The notes beneath the pieces are model-generated. The model did not search any database, was not told the origin of the DNA, and was given only the letters and a program-made list of their open reading frames with translations. The position numbers and the translations under genes were made by a program. DNA of 64,000 nucleotides from Streptomyces sp. ML-6 (GTDB lineage Bacteria; Actinomycetota; Actinomycetes; Streptomycetales; Streptomycetaceae): NCBI RefSeq assembly GCF_030116705.1, contig NZ_JAOTIK010000001.1, positions 1,116,001 to 1,180,000 on the forward strand, given 5' to 3'. Shown here one piece after another: positions 1 through 7,937 of the stretch (positions within the stretch are counted from its first letter, which is position 1; each line of letters starts with the position of its first letter).

Positions 1-753
1 CGGGCCGGTGACCCCAGGGCACTCGCGTACGCGGTGCACCGGCTGGGAGGTCTGGCGCTGGTCACCGACGACCTGGCCGGGGCACGGCGGCTGCTGGACG
101 ACGCGCTGGGCCGCTACCGGGAGCTCGGCGAGCTGAACAGCAATGTGCTGATGGCCCGGATCGAGCTGGCGACGGTGATCGGTTTCCAGGGGGACCCGGA
201 AACCGCGGCCGGGATCTGCCAGGAGGTCCGGGAGGTCTGCGAGGACCACGGGGAGCAGTGGGCCCTGTCGTACGCGCTGTACGCGCTGGCCTTCGCGGCG
301 CTGCAACGGGGCCGGCCGGACCGGGCCCGGGAGCTGCTCGGGAAGTGCCTGACGATCGGCCGCGCCTTCCACGACCTGCTCGGTTCGGTGCTCGCCCTGG
401 AGCTGCTGGCGCTGGTGACGGCGGTCCAGGGCGATACCGCGGAGGCCGCGGTCCTCCAGGGGGCCGCCGACCGGATCTGGCCGTCGGTGGGGCTGCCGCT
501 GTTCGGTTCGGCGCACTACGGGCAGCCCAGGTTCCGTTGCGAGCAGCTGGCCCGCCGGGAGCTGGGCGACGGCCCCTACGAGGCGGCCCTGCGCGCGGGC
601 GGGCTGCTGGATCTGGACGCGGTGGTGGCCAGGGCACTGGCGGACGGCCCCGCGGACCGGGCGCGGCGTTCCGTGCCGCGGTCCGGTGCCGGGAAAAGGC
701 GGCGGCCCACCGCCTCCCGTACATCCGGGAGGGGTGGGCCGGAACGCTCGTGA
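1..753 (+). CDS. TPR-rich regulator/ATPase, C-terminal part (5' truncated by window)
   Basis: The frame is already open at the first base and ends with TGA at 751-753, so only the last 250 residues are present. They form repeated amphipathic helix pairs rich in Ala, Leu and Arg, with the A-x-x-A-L pattern of tetratricopeptide repeats. A Pro/Arg-rich tail without clear structure follows. This arrangement is typical of the C-terminus of large actinomycete regulators with a central NTPase (AfsR/SARP or LuxR/LAL type), where the TPRs act as a protein-interaction or effector surface. No DNA-binding or nucleotide-binding motif is visible here, so the subfamily is inferred. It converges on rpsD with a gap of only 15 bp and no obvious terminator. 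Confidence 0.6.
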   Translation, partial: RAGDPRALAYAVHRLGGLALVTDDLAGARRLLDDALGRYRELGELNSNVLMARIELATVIGFQGDPETAAGICQEVREVCEDHGEQWALSYALYALAFAALQRGRPDRARELLGKCLTIGRAFHDLLGSVLALELLALVTAVQGDTAEAAVLQGAADRIWPSVGLPLFGSAHYGQPRFRCEQLARRELGDGPYEAALRAGGLLDLDAVVARALADGPADRARRSVPRSGAGKRRRPTASRTSGRGGPERS

Positions 754-768
754 AACGACTGCGCCGGA

Positions 769-1383
769 TCAGCGGGCGTAGTACTCGACGACGAGCTGCT
801 CGTCGCAGATCACGGGGATTTCCTTGCGGTTCGGATCCCGGTCAAGGCGGAAGGCCAGGGCCTTCAGGTTCACCTGCAGGTAGCGCGGGGTCTCGCCGTC
901 GGGGGCGTAGCCACCCTCACGAGCAACCTGGAAGGGGTGCTTGTCGCGGCTGCGCTCGCGGACCATGACGATGTCGTCGGGGCGCACGCGGAACGACGGC
1001 TTGTCGACCTTGCCACCGTTGACCTCGATGTGGCCGTGCACGACCATCTGGCGGGCCTGGTAGATGGTCTTGGCGATGCCCGAGCGCAGGACCAGGGCGT
1101 CGAGACGACGCTCCAGCTCGACGACGAGCGCCTCGCCCGTCTTGCCCTCGGCCTTCTTGGCGCGGTCGTAGGCGCGGGCCATCTGCTTCTCGCTGATGTC
1201 GTACTGCGCGCGCAGACGCTGCTTCTCCAGCAGACGGACCTTGTAGTCCGAGTTCTGCTTGCGGCCACGGCCGTGCTCGCCCGGCGGGTAGGGGCGGGCC
1301 TCGAAGTACTTGACGGCCTTCGGCGTCAGTGCGATGCCGAGCGCGCGGCTCTTCTTGACCTTGGGACGCGACTGGTTAGGCAC
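769..1383 (-). CDS. rpsD: 30S ribosomal protein S4 (zinc-independent form)
   Basis: This 204-residue protein matches S4 along its full length. S4 binds 16S rRNA and nucleates assembly of the small-subunit body. The C-terminal half has the S4 RNA-binding domain (about residues 94-155, with RLDALVLRSG and the GHIEVNGGKVDKPSFRV stretch). The N-terminal segment contains no cysteines, so it is the C-minus form that has lost the zinc ribbon. Translation starts at GTG (1381-1383) with purine-rich GGAG/GGAGG sequences upstream. The gene stands alone instead of in the alpha operon, as is usual in streptomycetes. Its 5' end is only 56 bp from a divergent gene, and that gap contains an iron-box-like operator. 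Confidence 0.97.
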   Translation of the reverse strand: MPNQSRPKVKKSRALGIALTPKAVKYFEARPYPPGEHGRGRKQNSDYKVRLLEKQRLRAQYDISEKQMARAYDRAKKAEGKTGEALVVELERRLDALVLRSGIAKTIYQARQMVVHGHIEVNGGKVDKPSFRVRPDDIVMVRERSRDKHPFQVAREGGYAPDGETPRYLQVNLKALAFRLDRDPNRKEIPVICDEQLVVEYYAR

Positions 1384-1406
1384 GTTCTCCAGACCTCCGT
1401 TGTAGG

Positions 1407-1425
1407 TTAGGTTAGGCTCACCTTA
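1407..1425. promoter_or_regulatory. Iron box (DmdR/IdeR-type operator)
   Basis: The 19-mer TTAGGTTAGGCTCACCTTA matches the streptomycete DmdR1/IdeR iron-box consensus (TTAGGTTAGGCTCACCTAA, as I recall it) at 18 of 19 positions. It lies 14 bp upstream of the ATG at 1440, just before that gene's GAGGAG ribosome-binding site, so bound repressor would cover the promoter or transcription start of the plus-strand gene. The same site is 24 bp from the rpsD start on the other strand. Inference: iron-replete DmdR represses the DUF2470 gene, and rpsD could be affected too. Confidence 0.8.
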
Positions 1426-1439
1426 GTTGAGGAGATCGC

Positions 1440-2273
1440 ATGTCTCGCCCGGGGAACACCAGTCACATCACGGACAGCACTGACAGCGTCGACACCCCTC
1501 GGGGTGCCGATACGACGGAGGACCGATCAGATCGTGGTCAGCCGCGTCCCAGCGGGCTTGAAACCACTCGGATGCCGTCAGCAGCCGAGCGCACACGAAC
1601 TCTCGTACAGAGTACCTGCTCCGCCGTACTGCTCGTTCCCGGGCTGCGCCATGTGACCTCGGACCACCTGATGCCCCTGGCCAGGAACGTGGGCCCGGAC
1701 GGGGACCTGTTCCTCGAACTGCCCGCCGGCTCCCCCGCCGTACGGGCCGCCACGCACGCCGAGGACGACGAGCTGTCCGCCGTGCTGGAGATCACGGACG
1801 TCGCCCCGGTCTCCGTGCCGCACCGCATCCGCGGCCGTGCGTGGGTCTCCGGCCGGCTGACCTCTGTGCCCGGCATCTCGGGCCCCGGCCGCACGACGCT
1901 CCGGCTGGAGACGGGCGAGGCGTACGTCGACGACCTGTGGGGCGCGCAGGAGGTCGGGCCCGACGAGCTGCGGGACGCGGCCCCCGACCCGCTCCGCGGG
2001 CACGAGGCGGAGCTGCTCCAGCACCTGCACACGGCGCACGGCGAACAGCTGCGGACCCTGTGCGGACTCCTGGGCGGGCGGACGGCCCGCCGCTGCGCGG
2101 CGCATCTGCCCTCGGTCGTCCCGCTGGCACTGGACCGGTACGGGCTGCGGGTGCGACTGCGCGAGGGGGCGGGGCAGTGCTACGACGCGCGCTTCGAGTT
2201 CTCCTCGCCGGTGCGGGACCTCATCGAGCTGCGCGACGCCATGCACACCCTCTTCGGAGCGGCGGCGCGCTGA
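1440..2273 (+). CDS. DUF2470-domain protein, probable haem/iron-linked PNPOx-like protein
   Basis: The 277-residue product ends in a DUF2470 domain (about residues 185-272, with the HLHTAHGEQL and RFEFSSPVRDLIELRDAMHTLF stretches). DUF2470 is the C-terminal module of HugZ-like haem-utilisation proteins and of related split-barrel (PNPOx-like) proteins, and the middle of this protein fits such a barrel. The ATG at 1440 has a GAGGAG site 5 nt upstream. The first 44 residues are low-complexity, and the conserved part begins near an internal Met at residue 45 (1572), which lacks a ribosome-binding site. A near-consensus iron box sits directly upstream, so induction under iron starvation and a role in haem iron handling are inferred. 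It converges on rarA. Confidence 0.8.
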   Translation: MSRPGNTSHITDSTDSVDTPRGADTTEDRSDRGQPRPSGLETTRMPSAAERTRTLVQSTCSAVLLVPGLRHVTSDHLMPLARNVGPDGDLFLELPAGSPAVRAATHAEDDELSAVLEITDVAPVSVPHRIRGRAWVSGRLTSVPGISGPGRTTLRLETGEAYVDDLWGAQEVGPDELRDAAPDPLRGHEAELLQHLHTAHGEQLRTLCGLLGGRTARRCAAHLPSVVPLALDRYGLRVRLREGAGQCYDARFEFSSPVRDLIELRDAMHTLFGAAAR

Positions 2274-2301
2274 GCCGGACGGGGGGCACGGCCGGATCGC
2301 C

Positions 2302-3714
2302 TCAGCCCTCGGACGGGCCGGGCTCCCTGCCGGGGGCCGTGCGGCCGAGCCGCTCGCGCACCCGCTCCACCACGTCCGCGTAGCGGGCCTCCGCACCGTA
2401 GCGCGTGGGCTGGTAGTAGACCTTGTCGCGGACCGCTTCCGGCGCGTACTGCTGGGCGGCGATGCCGCCGGGGACGTCGTGCGGATACACATAGCCCTGG
2501 GCGTGCCCCAGCTTGGCGGCGCCCTTGTAGTGGCCGTCGCGCAGATGGGCGGGGACGGGTCCGGCGAGCCCCTTGCGCACGTCCTCCTGGGCGGCGAAGA
2601 TCGCCAGCGTCGCCGCGTTGGACTTGGGGGCGAGGGCCAGGGCGATCGTGGCGTGGCTCAGGGTGAGCGCAGCCTCCGGGAAGCCGATCATGGCGACCGC
2701 CTGGGCGGCGGCCACGGCCGTGGGCAGTGCCGTGGGATCGGCCAGGCCGATGTCCTCGCTGGCCGAGATCATCAGCCGGCGGGCGATGAACCGGGGGTCC
2801 TCCCCCGCCTCGATCATCCGGGCCAGGTAGTGCAGCGCGGCGTCCACGTCGGAGCCCCGGATCGATTTGATGAGGGCGCTCGCGACGTCGTAGTGCTGGT
2901 CGCCGTCACGGTCGTACTTGACGGCCGCGCGGTCGACGGTCTCCTCCAGGGTCCGGAGGCTGATCTCCTTCTCCTGCTTGGCCAGCGCCGCACCGGCCGC
3001 AGCCTCCAGCGCGGTCAGCGCCCGGCGGGCGTCCCCGCCCGCGATGCGCAGCAGGTGCGTCTCGGCGTCCTGGGGCAGCGTCACCGCGCCGCCGAGCCCG
3101 CGCTCGTCGGCCAGCGCACGCCGCAGCAGGCCGCGCAGGTCGTCGTCGGTGAGCGGTTCCAGGGTGAGCAGCAGCGAGCGGGACAGCAGCGGCGAGATGA
3201 TCGAGAAGTACGGATTCTCCGTGGTCGCCGCGATCAGCGTCACCCAGCGGTTCTCCACGGCCGGGAGCAACGAGTCCTGCTGCGCCTTGGAGAAGCGGTG
3301 GATCTCGTCGAGGAAGAGGACGGTCTCCTTGCCGTAGCCGCCGGTCGCGCGCCGGGCGCCCTCGATGACGGCGCGCACTTCCTTGACGCCCGCGGTGATC
3401 GCGGAGAGCTCGACGAAGCGCTTGTTGGTGGCCTTGCTGACCACGTACGCCAGGGTCGTCTTCCCGATGCCGGGCGGGCCCCAGAGGATCACCGACGAGG
3501 GGCCCGCCGGGCCGCCGCTGCCCTCGCCGACGAGGCGGCGCAGTGGGGAGCCCGGCTTGAGCAGGTGCTGCTGGCCGACCACCTCGTCGAGGGTGCGGGG
3601 GCGCATCCGGACAGCCAGGGGGCTGCCGGCCGGGTCCTTCTCCTGACGGTCCTCGGCTGCTGCGGTAAAGAGGTCGGGCTCCACGTTCCGAAGCCTATGC
3701 CACGGCACCGACAT
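2302..3714 (-). CDS. rarA: Replication-associated recombination protein A (AAA+ ATPase)
   Basis: RarA/MgsA is a clamp-loader-like AAA+ ATPase that acts at stalled replication forks. The 470-residue product shows Walker A GPPGIGKT (79-86), Walker [11 protein letters not shown] (132-141), the sensor segment ATTENPYF (163-170) and the conserved RarA C-terminal tetramerisation region ([27 protein letters not shown] segment, about 310-335). The ATG at 3714 has a weak GGCGGGG upstream; an in-frame GTG at 3684 (residue 11, giving EPDLF) is an equally plausible start. The gene lies 39 bp downstream of the VKOR-like gene on the same strand and may be co-transcribed with it. Family length and motifs leave little doubt about identity. 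Confidence 0.95.
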   Translation of the reverse strand: MSVPWHRLRNVEPDLFTAAAEDRQEKDPAGSPLAVRMRPRTLDEVVGQQHLLKPGSPLRRLVGEGSGGPAGPSSVILWGPPGIGKTTLAYVVSKATNKRFVELSAITAGVKEVRAVIEGARRATGGYGKETVLFLDEIHRFSKAQQDSLLPAVENRWVTLIAATTENPYFSIISPLLSRSLLLTLEPLTDDDLRGLLRRALADERGLGGAVTLPQDAETHLLRIAGGDARRALTALEAAAGAALAKQEKEISLRTLEETVDRAAVKYDRDGDQHYDVASALIKSIRGSDVDAALHYLARMIEAGEDPRFIARRLMISASEDIGLADPTALPTAVAAAQAVAMIGFPEAALTLSHATIALALAPKSNAATLAIFAAQEDVRKGLAGPVPAHLRDGHYKGAAKLGHAQGYVYPHDVPGGIAAQQYAPEAVRDKVYYQPTRYGAEARYADVVERVRERLGRTAPGREPGPSEG

Positions 3715-3753
3715 CCCCGCCGGGCCGGTCGTCCGGCGGGGGTCGCAGGCCGG

Positions 3754-4389
3754 TCAGCTGGTCCAGAAGTCCCACCAGCGGGTCAGGATCAGCATGCCGA
3801 TGATGCCGATCCACAGGACCGGCGGTACCCAGTGGAACTCCGTCAGTCCGGTGCGCAGCCAGTTCGGGGCGGGAATGATCCGGTGCTTGATGTTGTGCGT
3901 GGTGACGTAGCAGAACATGAAGATCGTGGCGACCCAGGCCAGGCAGCACCACAGGCAGAGCGAGTTGATGTTGTAGAGCGACTGGTACTGGAGCCAGGTG
4001 CAGAAGCCGACGCCGAAGAGCGTGCCGGCGTTCATCCCGAGCCAGTACCAGCTTCGGAAGCGGGCGCCCGCGAGCAGTGCCAGCCCGATGCCGATGATCA
4101 CCGGGTAGGTGGCCATGCCGAGCATCGGGTTCGGGAAGCCGAAGGCGGTCGCCTGCTCGCTCGTCATGATGTTGCCGCAGGCGACGACCGGGTTGAGGCT
4201 GCAGCCCGGCGTGAAGTTGGGGTCCTCCATCAGCTTGAGCTTGTCGATGGAGATGACCCAGGCGGCGAGGAGTCCGGCAGCGCCCGTGATCACCAGCAGC
4301 AGTGCGAGCGCCCGACTGCCGCCGATGGTCCTCGTCCCGCCGTCCTCGTCCTGGTCGGAGGAGGGATGGTCAACCGCTGCAGTCGTCAT
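3754..4389 (-). CDS. Vitamin K epoxide reductase family membrane protein
   Basis: This 211-residue integral membrane protein has about five hydrophobic segments. It carries both cysteine sites of the VKOR family: a loop pair Cys63/Cys71 in GCSLNPVVACG, and the active-site CLWC at 145-148 with an extra Cys149. Bacterial VKOR reoxidises DsbA-like proteins by passing electrons to quinones, so the inferred role is disulfide-bond formation outside the membrane. The N-terminal 20 residues are a polar cytoplasmic tail. It starts at ATG 4389. A DsbA-like gene lies far away, near 44.1 kb, in this window; direct partnership is not shown. Confidence 0.9.
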   Translation of the reverse strand: MTTAAVDHPSSDQDEDGGTRTIGGSRALALLLVITGAAGLLAAWVISIDKLKLMEDPNFTPGCSLNPVVACGNIMTSEQATAFGFPNPMLGMATYPVIIGIGLALLAGARFRSWYWLGMNAGTLFGVGFCTWLQYQSLYNINSLCLWCCLAWVATIFMFCYVTTHNIKHRIIPAPNWLRTGLTEFHWVPPVLWIGIIGMLILTRWWDFWTS

Positions 4390-4778
4390 ATCGCCGTTCC
4401 GTCAGTGAGTGGCCTGCTGGGCACGGTCATTGTGCCGCACCGGGGTACCGCATCTCCGTTCGATGGACATAAAGATGCGCCCATGGCTCGTTTCCGGCCG
4501 AGGCGGCGCGCGGGGGCCTTCGCGCACTCCCGGTACGCGCCCGTGCGCGCGGTCGGAGTGCCGGACCTGCGGGCATCTCGCACCCGGCACCTCCGGCCGA
4601 CGCCCCGGACCCGGGAAACCGCCGGGTCCGGCACCGGCCCGGCCCGTACCGGCCGCCGTTGAGGTTTCCGATCAGGAGTCATTCGTCAGAATGAATCCAC
4701 GCACGTCCAGTTGACGATGTGGCAGGCGGGAGAGCCGTCCTGCCCCGGGCCGTACGCCGCCATCGCGCCGACGAAGAA
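4390..4778. other. Gene-free gap between the VKOR gene and hisS
   Basis: I find no credible gene here. Several short overlapping frames on both strands lack ribosome-binding sites and family resemblance. A perfect 10-bp hairpin (CCGGACCCGG / CCGGGTCCGG, 4605-4631) lies within it and may be a secondary terminator or part of the VKOR leader. The promoter of the VKOR gene must be in the 4390-4500 part, but I cannot place it with confidence. Confidence 0.5.
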
Positions 4779-4812
4779 CCGGCCGACCGGGGCAGGTGCC
4801 CCGATCGGCCGG
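4779..4812 (-). terminator. Intrinsic terminator of hisS
   Basis: A 15-bp stem (CCGGCCGACCGGGGC pairing with GCCCCGATCGGCCGG, one mismatch) and a 4-nt loop lie 22 bp beyond the hisS stop. On the minus strand a TTCTTC tract follows. Confidence 0.75.
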
Positions 4813-4833
4813 CCATGGTGTTCACACCGGGTA

Positions 4834-6099
4834 CTACCGGGCCAGGCACTCGCGGATCGTCCCGGCGATCTCCGGCAGGGGCACCGCCGTCTGCTCGCCG
4901 GACTCCATGTCCTTGAGCTGGACGACGCCCTCGGCCAGATCGCGCTCGCCCGCGACGACCGTGAACCGCGCACCCGACCGGTTCGCGCTCTTCATCGCGC
5001 CCTTGAGGCCGCGGTTCCCGTACGCGAAGTCCGCCGCCACACCGTCCCGGCGCAGCTGCGTGACGACGCCGAAGAGCACCCGGCGGGCCTCCTCGCCGAG
5101 CGGTACGGCGAACACGCTGGTGGTCGCGGGCAGTTCGAGCTCGACGCCCTCCGCCTCCAGCGCGAGCACCGTGCGGTCCACGCCGAGCGCCCAGCCGACC
5201 GACGGGAGCGCCGGGCCGCCGATCATCTCGGACAGCCCGTCGTAACGGCCGCCGCCGCCCACCGCGGACTGCGATCCTAGTCCGTCGTGCACGAACTCGA
5301 AGGTGGTGCGGGTGTAGTAGTCGAGGCCGCGGACCAGCTTCTCGTCGTCCTCGTAGGCCACGCCCGCCGCGGAGAGCAGGTCGCGCACCTCCTCGTGGTA
5401 CGCCTTGCAGGCGTCGCAGAGGTAGTCGCGCAGCACCGGGGCGCCGACCAGCTGCTTCTGCACCTCGGACCGCTTGTCGTCGAGGACCCGGAGCGGGTTG
5501 ATCTCGATGCGGCGGCGGGTCTCCTCGTCCAGGTCGAGCTCGCGCAGGAAGCCCTGGAGCGCGTCCCGGTAGACGGGGCGGCACTCCTTGTCGCCCAGCG
5601 AGTTGAGCAGGATGCGGAAGTTCCGCAGGCCGAGCGTGCGGTACGCCTGGTCGGCCAGGATGATCAGCTCGGCGTCCAGCGCCGGGTCCTCGGCACCGAT
5701 CGCCTCGGCACCGACCTGCGAGAAGTGCCGGTAGCGGCCCTTCTGCGGGCGCTCGTAGCGGTAGTACGAGCCGGAGTACCAGAGCTTCACCGGCAGGTTG
5801 CCGAGCTTGTGGAGGTTGGCCTCCAGCGCGGCGCGCAGCACGGAGGCGGTGCCCTCGGGGCGCAGCGCGAGCTGGGAGCCGCCCTTGGTGGTGAGGGTGT
5901 ACATCTCCTTGGTCACGATGTCGGTGGACTCGCCGACGCCGCGGGAGAAGAGGGCGACGTCCTCGAAGCCGGGCGTCTCGATGTAGCCGTAGCCGGAGTT
6001 CTTCAGGGGCGCGGCGAGCGCCTCGCGCACCGCGAGGTACTTGGCGGAATCGGGCGGAGTCAGGTCGTACGTGCCCTTGGGGGCCTTGAAGGTGCTCAC
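4834..6099 (-). CDS. hisS: Histidyl-tRNA synthetase
   Basis: This 421-residue class II aminoacyl-tRNA synthetase charges tRNA-His. Visible motifs are LRPEGT (79-84), motif 2 [16 protein letters not shown] (113-128), the histidine-binding RGLDYYT (257-263), motif 3 GGGRYDGL (282-289), and a C-terminal anticodon-binding domain. It starts at GTG (6097-6099) behind a GAGAGA purine run. It lies 13 bp downstream of the MBL-fold hydrolase gene, so the two are almost certainly one transcript. A strong hairpin follows the stop. I see no T-box in front of it. Confidence 0.97.
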   Translation of the reverse strand: MSTFKAPKGTYDLTPPDSAKYLAVREALAAPLKNSGYGYIETPGFEDVALFSRGVGESTDIVTKEMYTLTTKGGSQLALRPEGTASVLRAALEANLHKLGNLPVKLWYSGSYYRYERPQKGRYRHFSQVGAEAIGAEDPALDAELIILADQAYRTLGLRNFRILLNSLGDKECRPVYRDALQGFLRELDLDEETRRRIEINPLRVLDDKRSEVQKQLVGAPVLRDYLCDACKAYHEEVRDLLSAAGVAYEDDEKLVRGLDYYTRTTFEFVHDGLGSQSAVGGGGRYDGLSEMIGGPALPSVGWALGVDRTVLALEAEGVELELPATTSVFAVPLGEEARRVLFGVVTQLRRDGVAADFAYGNRGLKGAMKSANRSGARFTVVAGERDLAEGVVQLKDMESGEQTAVPLPEIAGTIRECLAR

Positions 6100-6112
6100 G
6101 TTTTTTCTCTCG

Positions 6113-6799
6113 TCACATTCCTCGTCGGGGCGCGTCCATCCCGTTCAGGAACGGGTTGGAGACGCGCTCGCGGCCGATGGTCGTCTGGGGGCCATGGCCG
6201 GACAGCACCACGGTCGAGTCGTCGAGCGGCAGGCACACACGGGCCAGCGACTCGAGCAGCTCGGCGTGGTCGCCGCCGGGCAGGTCGGTGCGTCCGACGG
6301 AGCCGGCGAAGAGCAGGTCGCCCGAGAAGAGGATCTGCGGAACATCCGCGGCCTCGGGCATCCTGAACGTCACCGACCCCTTGGTATGGCCGGGCGCATG
6401 CGAGACACCGAATTCCAGACCGGCCAGCTTCAGGAGTGCGCCGTCGCTCAGCTCCTGGACCTCGTCCGGCTCCCCCACCGTCAGCTCGCCCATGAGCGGC
6501 ATCCCGATGGAACGGCCTATGGCCTTCTCCGGGTCGCTCATCATGTAGCGGTCCGCCGGGTGGATCCAGGCGGGGACGTCGTGCGCGCCGCACACCGGGA
6601 CGACCGATGCGACGTGGTCGATGTGGCCGTGGGTCAGTACGACGGCGACGGGCTTCAGCCGATGCTTCCTCAGCGCTTCCTCGACTCCGGCCGCGGCCTG
6701 GTGGCCCGGGTCGATGATCACGCATTCCTCACCGGCGGCCGGGGCGACCAGGTAACAGTTGGTCCCCCAGGCCCCTGCGGGGAACCCGGCAATGAGCAC
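6113..6799 (-). CDS. MBL-fold metal-dependent hydrolase (glyoxalase II-like)
   Basis: The 228-residue product has the metallo-beta-lactamase fold signature HGHIDH (57-62), a later GHTKGS segment containing a metal-ligand histidine, and a C-terminal [10 protein letters not shown] histidine. This set matches the small glyoxalase-II-like thioester hydrolases. The substrate is not determined; hydroxyacyl-thiol hydrolysis is the usual family role. Translation starts at GTG 6799 behind AAGGAC. It heads a two-gene unit with hisS, an arrangement common in streptomycetes, and is divergent from the cyclophilin gene with about 150 bp between them. Confidence 0.88.
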   Translation of the reverse strand: MLIAGFPAGAWGTNCYLVAPAAGEECVIIDPGHQAAAGVEEALRKHRLKPVAVVLTHGHIDHVASVVPVCGAHDVPAWIHPADRYMMSDPEKAIGRSIGMPLMGELTVGEPDEVQELSDGALLKLAGLEFGVSHAPGHTKGSVTFRMPEAADVPQILFSGDLLFAGSVGRTDLPGGDHAELLESLARVCLPLDDSTVVLSGHGPQTTIGRERVSNPFLNGMDAPRRGM

Positions 6800-6949
6800 G
6801 ATCGTCCTTAATGGTCGTCCGACAACGGATGGCGACTGAGAAGGTCGCGGCAGTACCAGAGCCTACCGGCGCTCCTCATTACACAGCCAACCCATATACG
6901 GTACGGGCAGCCCAGGCCCCATACGGACGACCTACAAGGAGAACACCCG

Positions 6950-7738
6950 GTGGTCAGCAGCGATCAGCGGCGGCGGCAGCTCGCCAGGGAGAAGTTCGAG
7001 CGGCAGCAGCAGCGCCGGGAGGAGGCCCGCCGCAGGAGCCGGCGGCTGTCGGTCATCATCGCCTCCTCGGTGGCCGTGGTGGCGGTCATCGCGGGGGGTA
7101 CCTACCTCGCCATGGGCGACGACGACAAGAAGGACAAGTCCGACGCGTCCGCGAGCGCGAGCCCGTCGGCCTCCCCGTCGCCGAGCGAGAGCAGTGAGCC
7201 CGAGCCGGCGATGAAGATCGACAAGAAGGCCGAGTACACGATGTCGCTCAAGACGAGCCAGGGCGACCTCTCGTTCGCCATGAAGGCGGCGAAGACCCCG
7301 CACACCACGAACTCCTTCAAGGCGCTGGCCGACAAGGGCTTCTTCGACGGCACGAAGTGCCACCGGCTGACCACGCAGGGCATCTTCGTTCTGCAGTGCG
7401 GTGACCCCAAGGGCGACGGCACCGGCGGCCCCGGCTACACGATCCCGGACGAGAACCTGACCGCGCTGGGCAAGGCGGGTGCGGACGGCACGGTGACCTA
7501 CCCGGCCGGCACGGTGGCGATGGCGAACACCGGCCAGCCGCACAGCGGTGGCAGCCAGTTCTTCCTGGTGTACAAGGACAGCAAGCTGCCGCCCACCTAC
7601 ACCCCGTTCGGCACGATGGACGACGTCTCGCTGAAGGCCGTCAAGGACATCGGTGCGGCGGGCGTGGCGGGCGGTGCCGCCGACGGTCCGCCGAAGAAGG
7701 CCGTGGACATCTCGAAGGCCGCCGTCGACAAGTCGTGA
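6950..7738 (+). CDS. Membrane-anchored peptidyl-prolyl cis-trans isomerase (cyclophilin)
   Basis: This is a 262-residue protein. A basic, coiled N-terminus (1-32) is followed by one transmembrane anchor (about 33-56) and a Ser/Ala/Pro-rich linker (62-85). The cyclophilin domain occupies about 90-255, with FFDGTKCHRL, GTVAMANTG and GGSQFFLVY as the recognisable core segments. Cyclophilins catalyse prolyl isomerisation, and this one should work on the outer face of the membrane. It starts at GTG 6950 with AAGGAGA 8 nt upstream. The lysine-rich extreme C-terminus follows the domain. It stands alone between divergent hisS-MBL genes and the DUF349 gene. Confidence 0.93.
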   Translation: MVSSDQRRRQLAREKFERQQQRREEARRRSRRLSVIIASSVAVVAVIAGGTYLAMGDDDKKDKSDASASASPSASPSPSESSEPEPAMKIDKKAEYTMSLKTSQGDLSFAMKAAKTPHTTNSFKALADKGFFDGTKCHRLTTQGIFVLQCGDPKGDGTGGPGYTIPDENLTALGKAGADGTVTYPAGTVAMANTGQPHSGGSQFFLVYKDSKLPPTYTPFGTMDDVSLKAVKDIGAAGVAGGAADGPPKKAVDISKAAVDKS

Positions 7739-7739
7739 T

Positions 7740-7761
7740 CCGGTCGGGGCGGCCGGACCGG
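7740..7761 (+). terminator. Possible terminator after the cyclophilin gene
   Basis: A CCGGTC/GACCGG hairpin starts one base after the stop codon. A second small stem (GCGCGG/CCGCGC, 7780-7807) encloses a run of seven T. The combination looks terminator-like but is not canonical. Confidence 0.4.
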
Positions 7762-7813
7762 CCCGGCCGGTGACGACGAGCGCGGTACGGATTTTTTTCG
7801 GCCGCGCTGAGTG

Positions 7814-7843
7814 CGGACAGCCGGGCGGCCGGTCGCCTAGATT
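7814..7843 (+). promoter_or_regulatory. Sigma70-type promoter of the DUF349 gene
   Basis: CGGACA (7814-7819) and TAGATT (7838-7843) are separated by 18 bp. The -10 is a good actinomycete match; the -35 keeps the GACA core. Transcription would begin near 7850 and give a leader of about 88 nt. Confidence 0.5.
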
Positions 7844-7854
7844 GGCGTTGTGCA

Positions 7855-7921
7855 GGGCGGGCGCTGCCCGCCCCAGGAAACTGTGGACGATGCCAGGGGG
7901 GCGAACCCCCTCGCGGGCATC
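7855..7921 (+). other. Structured 5' leader of the DUF349 gene
   Basis: Two hairpins fill the leader. The first is a perfect 8-bp GGGCGGGC/GCCCGCCC stem with a GCT loop (7855-7873). The second is a longer stem-loop (7889-7921) with outer GATGCC/GGCATC and inner AGGGGG/CCCCCT arms, a GCGAA loop and a 4-nt CGCG bulge. The second ends 5 nt before the GGAGGAGG ribosome-binding site, so it could influence translation. I do not recognise it as a known riboswitch. Confidence 0.45.
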
Positions 7922-7937
7922 AGGTGGAGGAGGCGCT

